Below, in pieces: positions 26,811 through 33,949 of a stretch of 64,000 bases of DNA (position 1 is its first letter; every line of letters starts with the position of its first letter). The stretch covers positions 1,150,001 through 1,214,000 of the forward strand of contig NZ_CP137640.1 of NCBI RefSeq assembly GCF_036670025.1, written 5' to 3'. The DNA comes from Bacillus_BD oryzisoli. Lineage in GTDB: Bacteria > Bacillota > Bacilli > Bacillales > Cytobacillaceae. Under the pieces are notes generated by a model. The model was not told the DNA's origin, ran no database searches, and saw only the letters and a program-made list of their open reading frames with translations. The position numbers were made by a program, and so were the translations under genes.

Positions 26811-26962
26811 GCCTCCGGCGAGCCTTGCGATTTTTTAAGGAAATTTATCGAGCAAGCTCGACGACGGACAGGACGTCCTAGTCAGGCTAGACATATGGAT
26901 GTGGCGTTTTGAAGCGTGATAAAAATCCGGGCGCATATTCGCCGGGTGGCGAATTTGATTAT
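26811..26962. repeat. Dispersed repeat family 2, copy 1
   Basis: Begins GCCTCCGGCG and ends with the hairpin ATTCGCC-GGGT-GGCGAAT followed by TTGATTAT. Shares both ends and the middle stretch GATTTTT-AAGGAA-TTTAT with the element at 28089; this copy has an extra ~60 bp containing GGACGTCC. It fills part of the 555-bp thrS-infC gap. Confidence 0.7.
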
Positions 26963-27075
26963 GATTTCCACTATATCCAAATGAGTAAGGGAATAAATGG
27001 ATGGCAAAAAACTGTTGCAAGAAATTCATTTATTTGTTAAGATTCTTTTTGTTGTGATAAAAATCAATTATTCCT

Positions 27076-27105
27076 TTGACATAACAACATCATTTGTGAT
27101 ATAGT
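27076..27105 (+). promoter_or_regulatory. Promoter of the infC-rpmI-rplT operon
   Basis: Consensus TTGACA (27076-27081), 18 bp, TATAGT (27100-27105). Predicted start near 27112, giving a leader of about 230 nt. Confidence 0.75.
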
Positions 27106-27111
27106 GAAACA

Positions 27112-27258
27112 GTTGAAATTGAATACTTTTAGGGAAAAGAAGAGGCACCCGCTTCTCACCTGATTGACGCATAAGGCAGTTGACAGGTTTTGCGAAGACT
27201 TTTATTAGTGATGAACGGTTTCGTAAAGTGTGGGTGTATTCACCCACACTTTTTTGTT
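27112..27258 (+). promoter_or_regulatory. L20-type autoregulatory leader with terminator
   Basis: The untranslated leader contains the stretch CCGCTTCTCACCTGATTGACGC, typical of Firmicute infC operon leaders, and ends in a perfect 10-bp stem (27227-27236 with 27241-27250) plus T-run. In B. subtilis ribosomal protein L20 binds this leader and promotes termination. The L20 binding site itself I infer from position, not from a folded model. Confidence 0.8.
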
Positions 27259-27343
27259 GATTTTATATATACCTGTTATCACAGGATCAGGTGATTCTTG
27301 ACCTAAACTTTGTATTCTGACAAAACCCCGGAGGTGTTTAACT

Positions 27344-27859
27344 ATTAGCAAAGATATGTTATTAAATGAGGGAATTCGTGCTCGCGAAATTCGTCTTATT
27401 GATCAAAATGGTGAACAGTTAGGAATTAAATCAAAAAACGAGGCACTTGAAATTGCTGCTCGTGTCAATCTTGATCTTGTTCTTGTTGCTCCAAATGCAA
27501 AACCTCCAGTAGGCCGTATTATGGACTACGGAAAGTTTAAATTCGAACAACAGAAGAAAGAAAAAGAAGCACGTAAAAATCAAAAGATTATCAATATCAA
27601 AGAGGTTCGGTTAAGCCCGACTATTGATGAGCATGATTTCAATACTAAGCTTCGTAATGCGATTAAATTCCTTGAAAAAGGCGATAAAGTGAAAGCATCC
27701 ATCCGTTTTAAAGGACGTGCTATCACACATAAAGAAATTGGACAACGTGTATTAGTCCGTTTCTCTGAAGCATGTAAAGAAATTGCGACTATTGAATCAC
27801 ATCCAAAAATGGATGGAAGAAGCATGTTCATGGTCTTGGCACCTAAAAACGAAAAGTAA
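27344..27859 (+). CDS. infC: Translation initiation factor IF-3 (ATT start)
   Basis: 171 residues; binds the 30S subunit and checks start codons. N-domain MSKDMLLNEGIRAREIRLID-like opening and the linker rich in Lys/Glu (FEQQKKEKEARKNQK), then a C-domain with SPTIDEHDFNTKLR. Start: GGAGGTG (27330-27336) lies 7 bp before ATT at 27344; the first ATG (27356) is too far away. IF-3 genes conserve rare AUU starts, which let IF-3 repress its own synthesis. First gene of the infC-rpmI-rplT operon. Confidence 0.95.
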   Translation: MSKDMLLNEGIRAREIRLIDQNGEQLGIKSKNEALEIAARVNLDLVLVAPNAKPPVGRIMDYGKFKFEQQKKEKEARKNQKIINIKEVRLSPTIDEHDFNTKLRNAIKFLEKGDKVKASIRFKGRAITHKEIGQRVLVRFSEACKEIATIESHPKMDGRSMFMVLAPKNEK

Positions 27860-27874
27860 GAGGAGGAATACCAA

Positions 27875-28075
27875 ATGCCAAAAATGAAAACTCACCGCGG
27901 CGCTGCAAAGCGTTTCAAAAAAACTGGATCTGGTAAATTAAAGCGTGACCACGCATATACAAGCCACTTATTCGCAAATAAATCAACGAAACAAAAGCGT
28001 AAACTTCGTAAAGGTGCTTTAGTTTCTAAAGGTGATTTCAAACGTATTCGTCATTTATTAGACAACATCAAGTAA
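27875..28075 (+). CDS. rpmI: 50S ribosomal protein L35
   Basis: 66 residues, highly basic: MPKMKTHRGAAKRFKKTG is the invariant family start. GAGGAGG RBS before ATG; 15 bp after infC. The spacer to rplT is 122 bp and holds a dispersed repeat, whereas it is normally a few tens of bases. Confidence 0.98.
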   Translation: MPKMKTHRGAAKRFKKTGSGKLKRDHAYTSHLFANKSTKQKRKLRKGALVSKGDFKRIRHLLDNIK

Positions 28076-28088
28076 TATTAAAGTGCAT

Positions 28089-28180
28089 GCCTCCGGCGGA
28101 TGCCTCAGATTTTTAAAGGAATTTATTGAACGAGTTCGATAAAAATTTGGGCGCAAATACGCCAAGGCGAATTTGATTAT
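28089..28180. repeat. Dispersed repeat family 2, copy 2, inside the rpmI-rplT spacer
   Basis: GCCTCCGGCG start, GATTTTTAAAGGAATTTAT middle, and hairpin ACGCC-AA-GGCGAAT ending TTGATTAT, all matching copy 1 at 26811. The rplT RBS begins immediately after it. Confidence 0.7.
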
Positions 28181-28197
28181 ATCAGGAGGGAAACCAT

Positions 28198-28557
28198 ATG
28201 CCACGTGTAAAAGGCGGTACAGTTACTCGCAAACGTCGTAAAAAGGTTCTTAAATTAGCTAAAGGTTATTTCGGTTCAAAACATACTTTATATAAAGTTG
28301 CAAATCAACAAGTAATGAAGTCATTACAATATGCTTACCGTGATCGTCGTCAGAAGAAGCGTGATTTCCGTAAGCTTTGGATTACTCGTATCAATGCAGC
28401 TGCACGTATTAACGGTCTTTCATACAGCCGTTTAATGCACGGATTAAAGCTTGCTGGTATCGAAGTAAACCGCAAAATGCTTGCTGAATTAGCAGTAAGC
28501 GATGCAAATTCATTCGCTGAATTAGCATCTGTTGCAAAAGCAAACTTAAACAAATAA
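28198..28557 (+). CDS. rplT: 50S ribosomal protein L20
   Basis: 119 residues, basic, MPRVKGGTVTRKRRKKVLK start and YAYRDRRQKKRDFRKLWI core. Structural 23S rRNA-binding protein and, in Bacillus, the autorepressor acting on the infC leader. AGGAGGG RBS; terminator follows. Confidence 0.98.
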   Translation: MPRVKGGTVTRKRRKKVLKLAKGYFGSKHTLYKVANQQVMKSLQYAYRDRRQKKRDFRKLWITRINAAARINGLSYSRLMHGLKLAGIEVNRKMLAELAVSDANSFAELASVAKANLNK

Positions 28558-28569
28558 TCCTTTTGATAA

Positions 28570-28600
28570 AAGCCATTCTCTATACGGAGAGTGGCTTTTT
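28570..28600 (+). terminator. Terminator after rplT
   Basis: AGCCATTCTC / GAGAGTGGCT (one G-U), 6-nt loop and TTTTT. Confidence 0.88.
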
Positions 28601-28630
28601 GTATAAGGCATTTTAAAAGGAGGAGGCAGT

Positions 28631-28891
28631 ATGGAATACATCGTTTTATACTTTCTTATCATTAATATTGTTGGTCTTATCATCATGAAAGTTGATAAAC
28701 AGAGAGCCATTAAACATCAATATCGAATAAGTGAGCAGACTCTTTGGGCTATTGCTATTATTGGTGGAGCTATTGGTGCCGCTTTAGGGATGAATATATT
28801 CAGACATAAAACCAAGCATTTATCCTTTAAGATTGGTTTTCCGCTGCTGGCTGTAGTTGATCTCTTTCTTATTTTATATAATTTGTCATAA
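28631..28891 (+). CDS. ysdA: DUF1294 small membrane protein (YsdA-like)
   Basis: 86 residues with three hydrophobic segments (~3-18, 38-55, 67-84) and the DUF1294 signature DKQRAIKHQYRISEQTLW followed by GGAIGAALGMNIFRHKTKH. Function unknown. AGGAGGAGG RBS. Position after rplT is conserved in Bacillus. Confidence 0.85.
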   Translation: MEYIVLYFLIINIVGLIIMKVDKQRAIKHQYRISEQTLWAIAIIGGAIGAALGMNIFRHKTKHLSFKIGFPLLAVVDLFLILYNLS

Positions 28892-28953
28892 CTTTCTCTG
28901 TTTGATGATATGCTGTAGAGACAACAAGAAATCGGCAGAGAGAAGGTGGAAAA

Positions 28954-29529
28954 ATGGATGAGAGTCTTTCAATCCTATTCGTTCTCGTTAAAACGGGCGG
29001 GATTTTGGCCCCGATTGCTTTTATTTTCTTTCATATTTTTCGTCAGTTTCTTTTTATCCCCGTAACGCTGGTCTGTATGACGGGTGGGATTCTTTTCGGC
29101 TCTGTCCTTGGAACAATCTATTCTCTCATTGGCCTAATGATTAGCTCTGTTTGCTTTTATTTTGTGGTGGGAAAGCTGCCAAAAACACATGAAAAATTAT
29201 CTTATTTGAGAAAAAAGTGGTTTGGTGAATACCGAAATATTACCGTGGCCCAAACAGCGATATTGCGTTTAATCCCCTTTATTCATTATCATTTGCTTAA
29301 TTTTTGTTTAATCGAAAAAAAACATGAGTTTAATGCTTATGTGAAAAATTGCTTCTTGTCTAACTTGCCCTTAGCGTTCTTTTTCTCGGTATTTGGGCAA
29401 TTTATAAGAGGTTTCACGCCAACTATTATTGCCATTATCTTATTTTCCTTAGTGATTCTTGCTTATTTGTTTAGGGAGAAGGCATCAATTATTAAATGGC
29501 GTGAATTTTTTAAAGCGGGCCAGGCATAA
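28954..29529 (+). CDS. TVP38/TMEM64 (VTT-domain) membrane protein
   Basis: 191 residues with five to six membrane segments. It shows the VTT/DedA-like core: FRQFLFIPVTLVCMTGGILFG near residue 28, where the family has an [F/Y]xxxR-type motif, then RLIPFIHYHLLN near residue 109. Members are proposed lipid scramblases or transporters; the substrate here is unknown. B. subtilis has a comparable protein (YtxB) nearby, but I cannot show that this is its orthologue. AGAAGGTGG RBS. The gene ends against a repeat and faces ysdB convergently. Confidence 0.75.
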   Translation: MDESLSILFVLVKTGGILAPIAFIFFHIFRQFLFIPVTLVCMTGGILFGSVLGTIYSLIGLMISSVCFYFVVGKLPKTHEKLSYLRKKWFGEYRNITVAQTAILRLIPFIHYHLLNFCLIEKKHEFNAYVKNCFLSNLPLAFFFSVFGQFIRGFTPTIIAIILFSLVILAYLFREKASIIKWREFFKAGQA

Positions 29530-29583
29530 GAAATGATAAATACACAAAAAGAGGCTTCCTTATCAGGGAGCCTCTTAGATATG

Positions 29584-29703
29584 GTCTAGCTCCAGCGCCT
29601 AGCCCCTCGAGGTCATAAGACAAGCCGTCAAGAAGGTTAAAGAACAACCTTCTTGACGGCTTGTCTTATGCTTGTCGGGGCTGAGCAAGGCGCTTGCGCT
29701 TTT
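29584..29703. repeat. Dispersed palindromic repeat family 1, copy C (best preserved)
   Basis: Contains a perfect 25-bp inverted repeat (29614-29638 with 29646-29670, 7-nt loop), with outer arms AGCGCC / GGCGCT and AGCCCC / GGGGCT. It lies between two convergent genes and may act as their terminator, although it has no long T-run. Confidence 0.85.
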
Positions 29704-29704
29704 C

Positions 29705-30112
29705 TTATTCATATGGCGTTTCAGGTTTATTGTTTTGTTGGACAAATTCTTTGACCGGGCTTTTCCAGTCAATAGAAGCATTGGGATAATCTACTAGGAT
29801 CATTTGCTCAAGAAAACGAAAATCATCGCGGACAAACCCTTTCAATGCATTGACACTGTGAGGCCAAATAAAAATGGACACGACATCGAACTTGCTATCG
29901 GTTGTTCCTAAATATTTCTCCCCCTCGAAAAGAGCGCCTTTATATGTAAGCAGGAAATTTTTTCTTACATTGTTTGGGTCATCTAGAAAATAAAAACGTT
30001 TTTGTTCATGTGCGAGTTCAAGTTTTCTTTTTGGGGCTAGGATAAATTTAATGATTCGATAGATGAGAAAAAGAATGAGGGCGAATAGTAAAAAGCGTAT
30101 GAGCCACATCAT
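29705..30112 (-). CDS. ysdB: Sigma-W pathway protein YsdB
   Basis: 135 residues: one N-terminal membrane segment (~4-23), then a soluble basic/aromatic domain with KRFYFLDDPNNVRKNF and EGEKYLGTTDSKFDVVSIFIWP. Matches YsdB of B. subtilis, described as a sigma-W pathway protein; molecular function unknown. GAGGGGAG RBS 9 bp before ATG. A perfect SigW-type promoter lies 36 bp upstream on the same strand, which supports the name. Confidence 0.85.
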   Translation of the reverse strand: MMWLIRFLLFALILFLIYRIIKFILAPKRKLELAHEQKRFYFLDDPNNVRKNFLLTYKGALFEGEKYLGTTDSKFDVVSIFIWPHSVNALKGFVRDDFRFLEQMILVDYPNASIDWKSPVKEFVQQNNKPETPYE

Positions 30113-30147
30113 AAAATAATTCTCCCCTCTCTATAGTTTTCTTATTT

Positions 30148-30173
30148 TACGTATGAAATTAGAAAAGGTTTCA
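30148..30173 (-). promoter_or_regulatory. ECF (SigW-type) promoter for ysdB
   Basis: On the minus strand, TGAAAC (complement of 30168-30173), 16 bp beginning CTTTT, then CGTA (complement of 30148-30151). Full match to the SigW pattern. Confidence 0.75.
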
Positions 30174-30225
30174 TTTAAAGATATTTTCCAATGAAAAACT
30201 TTAAAAAGGAGGAATAGGCTATTTT

Positions 30226-30255
30226 TTGTATAAACAGAATGCCCTTTTGTATAAT
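30226..30255 (+). promoter_or_regulatory. ysdC promoter
   Basis: TTGTAT, 18 bp, TATAAT (30250-30255), with TG two bases before the -10. It ends 31 bp before the ysdC start. Confidence 0.6.
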
Positions 30256-30286
30256 AGAAAAGAAACCAGAAAAAGGAGTCGAAACG

Positions 30287-31372
30287 ATGGCTAATTTAGA
30301 TGAAACTCTGATGATGTTAAAAGAATTAACGGATGCTAAAGGGATTCCTGGAAATGAGCGTGAACCGCGTGAAGTCATGAAAAAATACATAACTCCTTAT
30401 GCGGATGAAGTAACTATGGACAATCTTGGCAGTCTGATTGCTAAAAAGACAGGTGACGAGAACGGTCCTAAGATAATTGTCACTGGCCATTTAGATGAAG
30501 TCGGTTTCATGGTTACACAAATTGATAAAAATGGATTTTTGAAGTTCCAAACAGTCGGTGGCTGGTGGAATCAGGTCATGCTTGCCCAGCGTGTGACCAT
30601 TGTAACTCGTAAAGGTGATATAACTGGGGTTATCGGTTCAAAACCACCTCATATTTTATCGGCTGAAGCACGAAAAAAACCATATGAGATTAAAGATATG
30701 TTTATCGATATTGGTGCTTCGAGTAAGGAAGAGGCGGAGGAATGGGGAGTTCGTCCAGGAGACATGGTCACACCATATTTTGAATTTACGGTCATGAATA
30801 ATGAAAAAATGCTTTTAGCCAAGGCTTGGGATAATCGAATCGGTTGTGCTATTGCCATCAATGTGTTGAAGCAGCTAAAAGAGGTCAACCATCCAAATGT
30901 CGTTTATGGAATTGGCGCCATTCAAGAAGAGGTGGGACTAAGAGGTTCGAAAACATCAACCTTTAAAGTGGAGCCTGATATTGGATTTGCCGTAGATGTC
31001 GGTATTGCCGGCGATACACCGGGAGTAACTGAAAAAGAAGCACTTAGTAAAATGGGCAGCGGCCCGCAAATCGTTTTATATGATGCTTCCATGGTGTCCC
31101 ACAAAGGATTGCGGGATTTAGTAACAGACACAGCAGATGAGCTGCATATTCCTTATCAATTTGAATCCATTCCAGGCGGCGGTACAGATGCCGGTTCTAT
31201 TCATGTCACAGCGAAGGGTGTTCCAGCTTTATCGATTGGTATTGCTACACGTTATATTCATTCACATGCTGCGATGCTGCACCGTGATGATTTTGAAAAT
31301 GCAGTAAAGCTTGTTGTTGAAGTGATTAAACGTTTAGACCGTGAGACGGTCAATCGAATTACATTTGAATAA
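30287..31372 (+). CDS. ysdC: M42 family metallopeptidase YsdC
   Basis: 361-residue cytosolic aminopeptidase of the M42 (glutamyl aminopeptidase / 'endoglucanase M') family with two metals. Metal ligands are visible in VTGHLDEVGFM, AKAWDNRIGCA, AIQEEVGLRG (Glu-Glu), FAVDVGIAGD and RYIHSHAAM. The substrate is probably N-terminal residues of peptides. The frame extends 16 codons upstream, but ATG 30287 has AAAGGAG at good spacing. Divergent from ysdB. Confidence 0.93.
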   Translation: MANLDETLMMLKELTDAKGIPGNEREPREVMKKYITPYADEVTMDNLGSLIAKKTGDENGPKIIVTGHLDEVGFMVTQIDKNGFLKFQTVGGWWNQVMLAQRVTIVTRKGDITGVIGSKPPHILSAEARKKPYEIKDMFIDIGASSKEEAEEWGVRPGDMVTPYFEFTVMNNEKMLLAKAWDNRIGCAIAINVLKQLKEVNHPNVVYGIGAIQEEVGLRGSKTSTFKVEPDIGFAVDVGIAGDTPGVTEKEALSKMGSGPQIVLYDASMVSHKGLRDLVTDTADELHIPYQFESIPGGGTDAGSIHVTAKGVPALSIGIATRYIHSHAAMLHRDDFENAVKLVVEVIKRLDRETVNRITFE

Positions 31373-31382
31373 ATGCTACATG

Positions 31383-31414
31383 AAAAAAGCACCCTTTCGT
31401 TCAGGGTGCTTTTC
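31383..31414. terminator. Bidirectional terminator between ysdC and sspI
   Basis: AAAAGCACCCT / AGGGTGCTTTT stem between convergent genes, with A- and T-runs on either side. Confidence 0.88.
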
Positions 31415-31422
31415 ATCTTTAT

Positions 31423-31629
31423 TTATTTTAAACCGTTTTCTAATGCCTGAAGCATTTCCTGTTTGTCCTGTTCTGATGAATTCTTCCAGATGACTTCAAA
31501 AAGAACACCTAAGCCAGGAAGCATTTTCTCCTCACCAGTTTGTATTGCGTCAACAATTGTATCTTCTAGCTGTGCCTGTGTATTTCCTGAAACATTGTTA
31601 AGAATGGCATTGCGCAGATTTAAATTCAT
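31423..31629 (-). CDS. sspI: Small acid-soluble spore protein I
   Basis: 68 residues, beginning MNLNLRNAILNNVSGNTQAQLEDTI..., the SspI family pattern; a minor SASP packed in the spore core, made late in the forespore. The frame runs 11 codons further upstream, but the ATG at 31629 follows AGGAGGAG at 7 bp and gives the family N-terminus. Confirms a spore-forming host. No clear SigG promoter found. Confidence 0.93.
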   Translation of the reverse strand: MNLNLRNAILNNVSGNTQAQLEDTIVDAIQTGEEKMLPGLGVLFEVIWKNSSEQDKQEMLQALENGLK

Positions 31630-31751
31630 AACAGAACTCCTCCTGTGTATATAATCGCCCAACGAGCATAGTCTCCCACATAACGGAATGCATTATGTAT
31701 GGTAAATAAGCTATAATAGAAACAAGTGTGAATCTTAAAGGAGCGTTAAGG

Positions 31752-32495
31752 TTGAAATATATTGAGTCAGTTAAAAACCCAAAAGTAAAAGCATGGAAGA
31801 AGCTGTTAATGAAAAAGGAACGGGACCAAACGGGGAAATATCTTGTGGAAGGCTTTCACCTTGTCGAAGAAGCTTTAAAGGAACAGGTAGTTCTGGAGGT
31901 TATTGTAAATCAGGACATGGAAATGCCGGCTTCTTTTAAAATAGAAGAAACGGAAGTCATTTATGTTAAAGAAGATGTGATGAAGGCAATTTGTGATACA
32001 GAAACACCTCAAGGGATTGCGGCTGTCTGTGAGCAGCGAAAATATCCAATGGAAAAAATCAAGTTAGAAAAACTGTTGCTGCTTGATCGAGTGCAGGATC
32101 CCGGCAATCTTGGGACAATGATTCGTACTGCTGATGCGGCCGGGATGGACGCGATTATTTTAGGAGAAGGTTGTGCTGACCCTTATAATCCCAAAGTGAT
32201 TCGGGCGACACAGGGAAGTTTGTTCCATTTACCAATTATTAAGTCACCATTAGCAGAGTTTATCGATAAACTAAAGATACCAGTATATGGAACGGCATTA
32301 GAAGGGGGAATCCCATTTGAGCAGGTAGAAAAAGCAGATGCTTTTGCCCTTCTTTTAGGAAATGAAGGTCAGGGTGTTGCGAAGGAATTATTGGCAAAGA
32401 CAACGAAGAACCTTTATATTCCTATTTACGGAAAAAGCGAATCATTGAACGTCGGTATCGCTGCGGGAATATTAATGTATTATTTGCGAAAATGA
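31752..32495 (+). CDS. ysgA: TrmH/SpoU family RNA methyltransferase (YsgA)
   Basis: 247 residues. An N-terminal substrate-binding domain (~1-95) precedes a SPOUT knot methyltransferase domain with LLLDRVQDPGNLGTMIRTADA, LLLGNEGQGV and the C-terminal SLNVGIAAGILMY motif 3. It 2'-O-methylates a nucleotide in rRNA; the exact position is not deducible. TTG 31752 is chosen as start: AAAGGAG lies 8 bp upstream, and an earlier GTG (31728) falls at the predicted transcription start (-10 TATAAT 31712-31717). Confidence 0.9.
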   Translation: MKYIESVKNPKVKAWKKLLMKKERDQTGKYLVEGFHLVEEALKEQVVLEVIVNQDMEMPASFKIEETEVIYVKEDVMKAICDTETPQGIAAVCEQRKYPMEKIKLEKLLLLDRVQDPGNLGTMIRTADAAGMDAIILGEGCADPYNPKVIRATQGSLFHLPIIKSPLAEFIDKLKIPVYGTALEGGIPFEQVEKADAFALLLGNEGQGVAKELLAKTTKNLYIPIYGKSESLNVGIAAGILMYYLRK

Positions 32496-32497
32496 AT

Positions 32498-32526
32498 TTG
32501 AATCCAATTTTAAATTGTAATATAAT
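32498..32526 (+). promoter_or_regulatory. pheST leader promoter
   Basis: TTGAAT, 17 bp, consensus TATAAT (32521-32526), right behind the ysgA stop. Confidence 0.7.
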
Positions 32527-32549
32527 ATAACAGAATTTAATAAAAAAAG

Positions 32550-32800
32550 ACATTGACAGAGAAGAGTAGCTTAGGAAATCCATTTCAAGGGAAAAAATGC
32601 CGTGACTGGAAGCATTTTAATGGCACTGCTTAAGTGAATTCACCTCTCGAGTCGACATTGGGAAGATCCTTTGATCTGAAAAATGTTCCGGTGAAGAGCC
32701 GTTATGTTTATTGAGTGAGTGTGGATGATTAATTCTGCACTAATAAGGGTGGTACCGCGATACATAAACCTCGTCCCTTTTTGGGATCGAGGTTTTTTTG
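32550..32800 (+). promoter_or_regulatory. T-box riboswitch, phenylalanine (pheST leader)
   Basis: T-box core AGGGTGGTACCGCG at 32746-32759, followed by terminator AAACCTCG...CGAGGTTT (32766-32795) and a T-run. Specifier TTC (32639-32641) sits directly before ACCTCT, as in the other two leaders. Fits phenylalanyl-tRNA control of pheST. Confidence 0.93.
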
Positions 32801-32850
32801 TGTTTTACCATAAGTCTGATGGGTTTTTTAAAACAAAGGAGGAATTTGTA

Positions 32851-33891
32851 ATGCAGGAACGTTTACAACAACTGCAGGCTGAGGCGCTGGAAAAGATAGC
32901 AGCATCAGCAAGCTTAAAAGAGCTGAATGATATTCGTGTTGCATATTTAGGAAAGAAAGGACCTATTACCGAAGTATTACGCGGGATGGGGAAGCTTTCT
33001 GCTGAAGAACGACCAAAAATGGGTGCTCTTGTGAATGTGGTTCGTGAAACGATCACAACACAAATTGAAGAAAAGCAAGCTGTGCTTGAAGAAGAAGCAG
33101 TCAATGCCAAGCTGGCACAAGAAACAATCGATGTAACATTGCCGGCTAGACCTGTAAAACGGGGGAATCACCACCCATTAACACGTATAGTAGAGGAAAT
33201 TGAAGATATTTTTATCGGAATGGGCTATCAAGTGGCAGAAGGTCCGGAAGTGGAAACGGATTATTACAACTTTGAGGCGTTAAATCTACCGAAGAGCCAC
33301 CCTGCCCGTGATATGCAGGATTCCTTCTATATCACAGAAGAAATACTCATGCGTACACACACTTCCCCGGTTCAGGCAAGAACAATGGAAAAGCATAAAG
33401 GGCAAGGCCCTGTGAAAATTATCTGCCCTGGTAAAGTATACCGCCGCGATAATGATGATGCGACACACTCACACCAATTTATGCAAATTGAAGGACTGGT
33501 CGTTGATGAGAATATTTCCATGAGTGATTTGAAAGGGACTCTTGAAGTTTTCTTAAAAAAGGTATTCGGTCAAGACCGTGAAATCCGTCTTCGCCCAAGT
33601 TTCTTCCCTTTCACAGAGCCATCTGTTGAGGTGGATATTTCTTGTAAAATCTGTAAAGGATCAGGCTGCAGCGTATGTAAACAAACAGGCTGGATTGAAG
33701 TGCTGGGCGCGGGGATTGTTCATCCGAATGTACTTGAAATGGCTGGGTTTGATTCGAAAAAGTACTCAGGCTTCGCATTTGGTATCGGTGTGGAACGAAT
33801 TGCAATGTTGAAATATGGCGTTGATGATATTCGTCATTACTATACAAATGATGTTCGTTTCTTAAAGCAATTTAACAACTATGAATCATAA
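32851..33891 (+). CDS. pheS: Phenylalanyl-tRNA synthetase alpha subunit
   Basis: 346 residues. N-terminal coiled coil (~1-85) for tRNA binding, then the class II catalytic domain with motif 2 around GKVYRRDNDDATHSHQFMQIEG (shortened here to its core RDNDDATHSHQF), FFPFTEPSVEVD, and motif 3 GFAFGIGVERIAML. Between them lies a Cys cluster CKICKGSGCSVCKQTG. The open frame extends into the T-box; ATG 32851 follows AAAGGAGG. Works as alpha2beta2 with pheT 58 bp downstream. Confidence 0.98.
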   Translation: MQERLQQLQAEALEKIAASASLKELNDIRVAYLGKKGPITEVLRGMGKLSAEERPKMGALVNVVRETITTQIEEKQAVLEEEAVNAKLAQETIDVTLPARPVKRGNHHPLTRIVEEIEDIFIGMGYQVAEGPEVETDYYNFEALNLPKSHPARDMQDSFYITEEILMRTHTSPVQARTMEKHKGQGPVKIICPGKVYRRDNDDATHSHQFMQIEGLVVDENISMSDLKGTLEVFLKKVFGQDREIRLRPSFFPFTEPSVEVDISCKICKGSGCSVCKQTGWIEVLGAGIVHPNVLEMAGFDSKKYSGFAFGIGVERIAMLKYGVDDIRHYYTNDVRFLKQFNNYES

Positions 33892-33949
33892 AATCGGACG
33901 CACGATGAGTGACCAATGATAAAATAAGCGATTAATAAGGAGGATCAAC

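Noticed and set aside
29599..29781. A 60-codon minus-strand ORF next to ysdB
   Set aside because: It is produced by the palindromic repeat (copy C) and the ysdB C-terminus in another frame.
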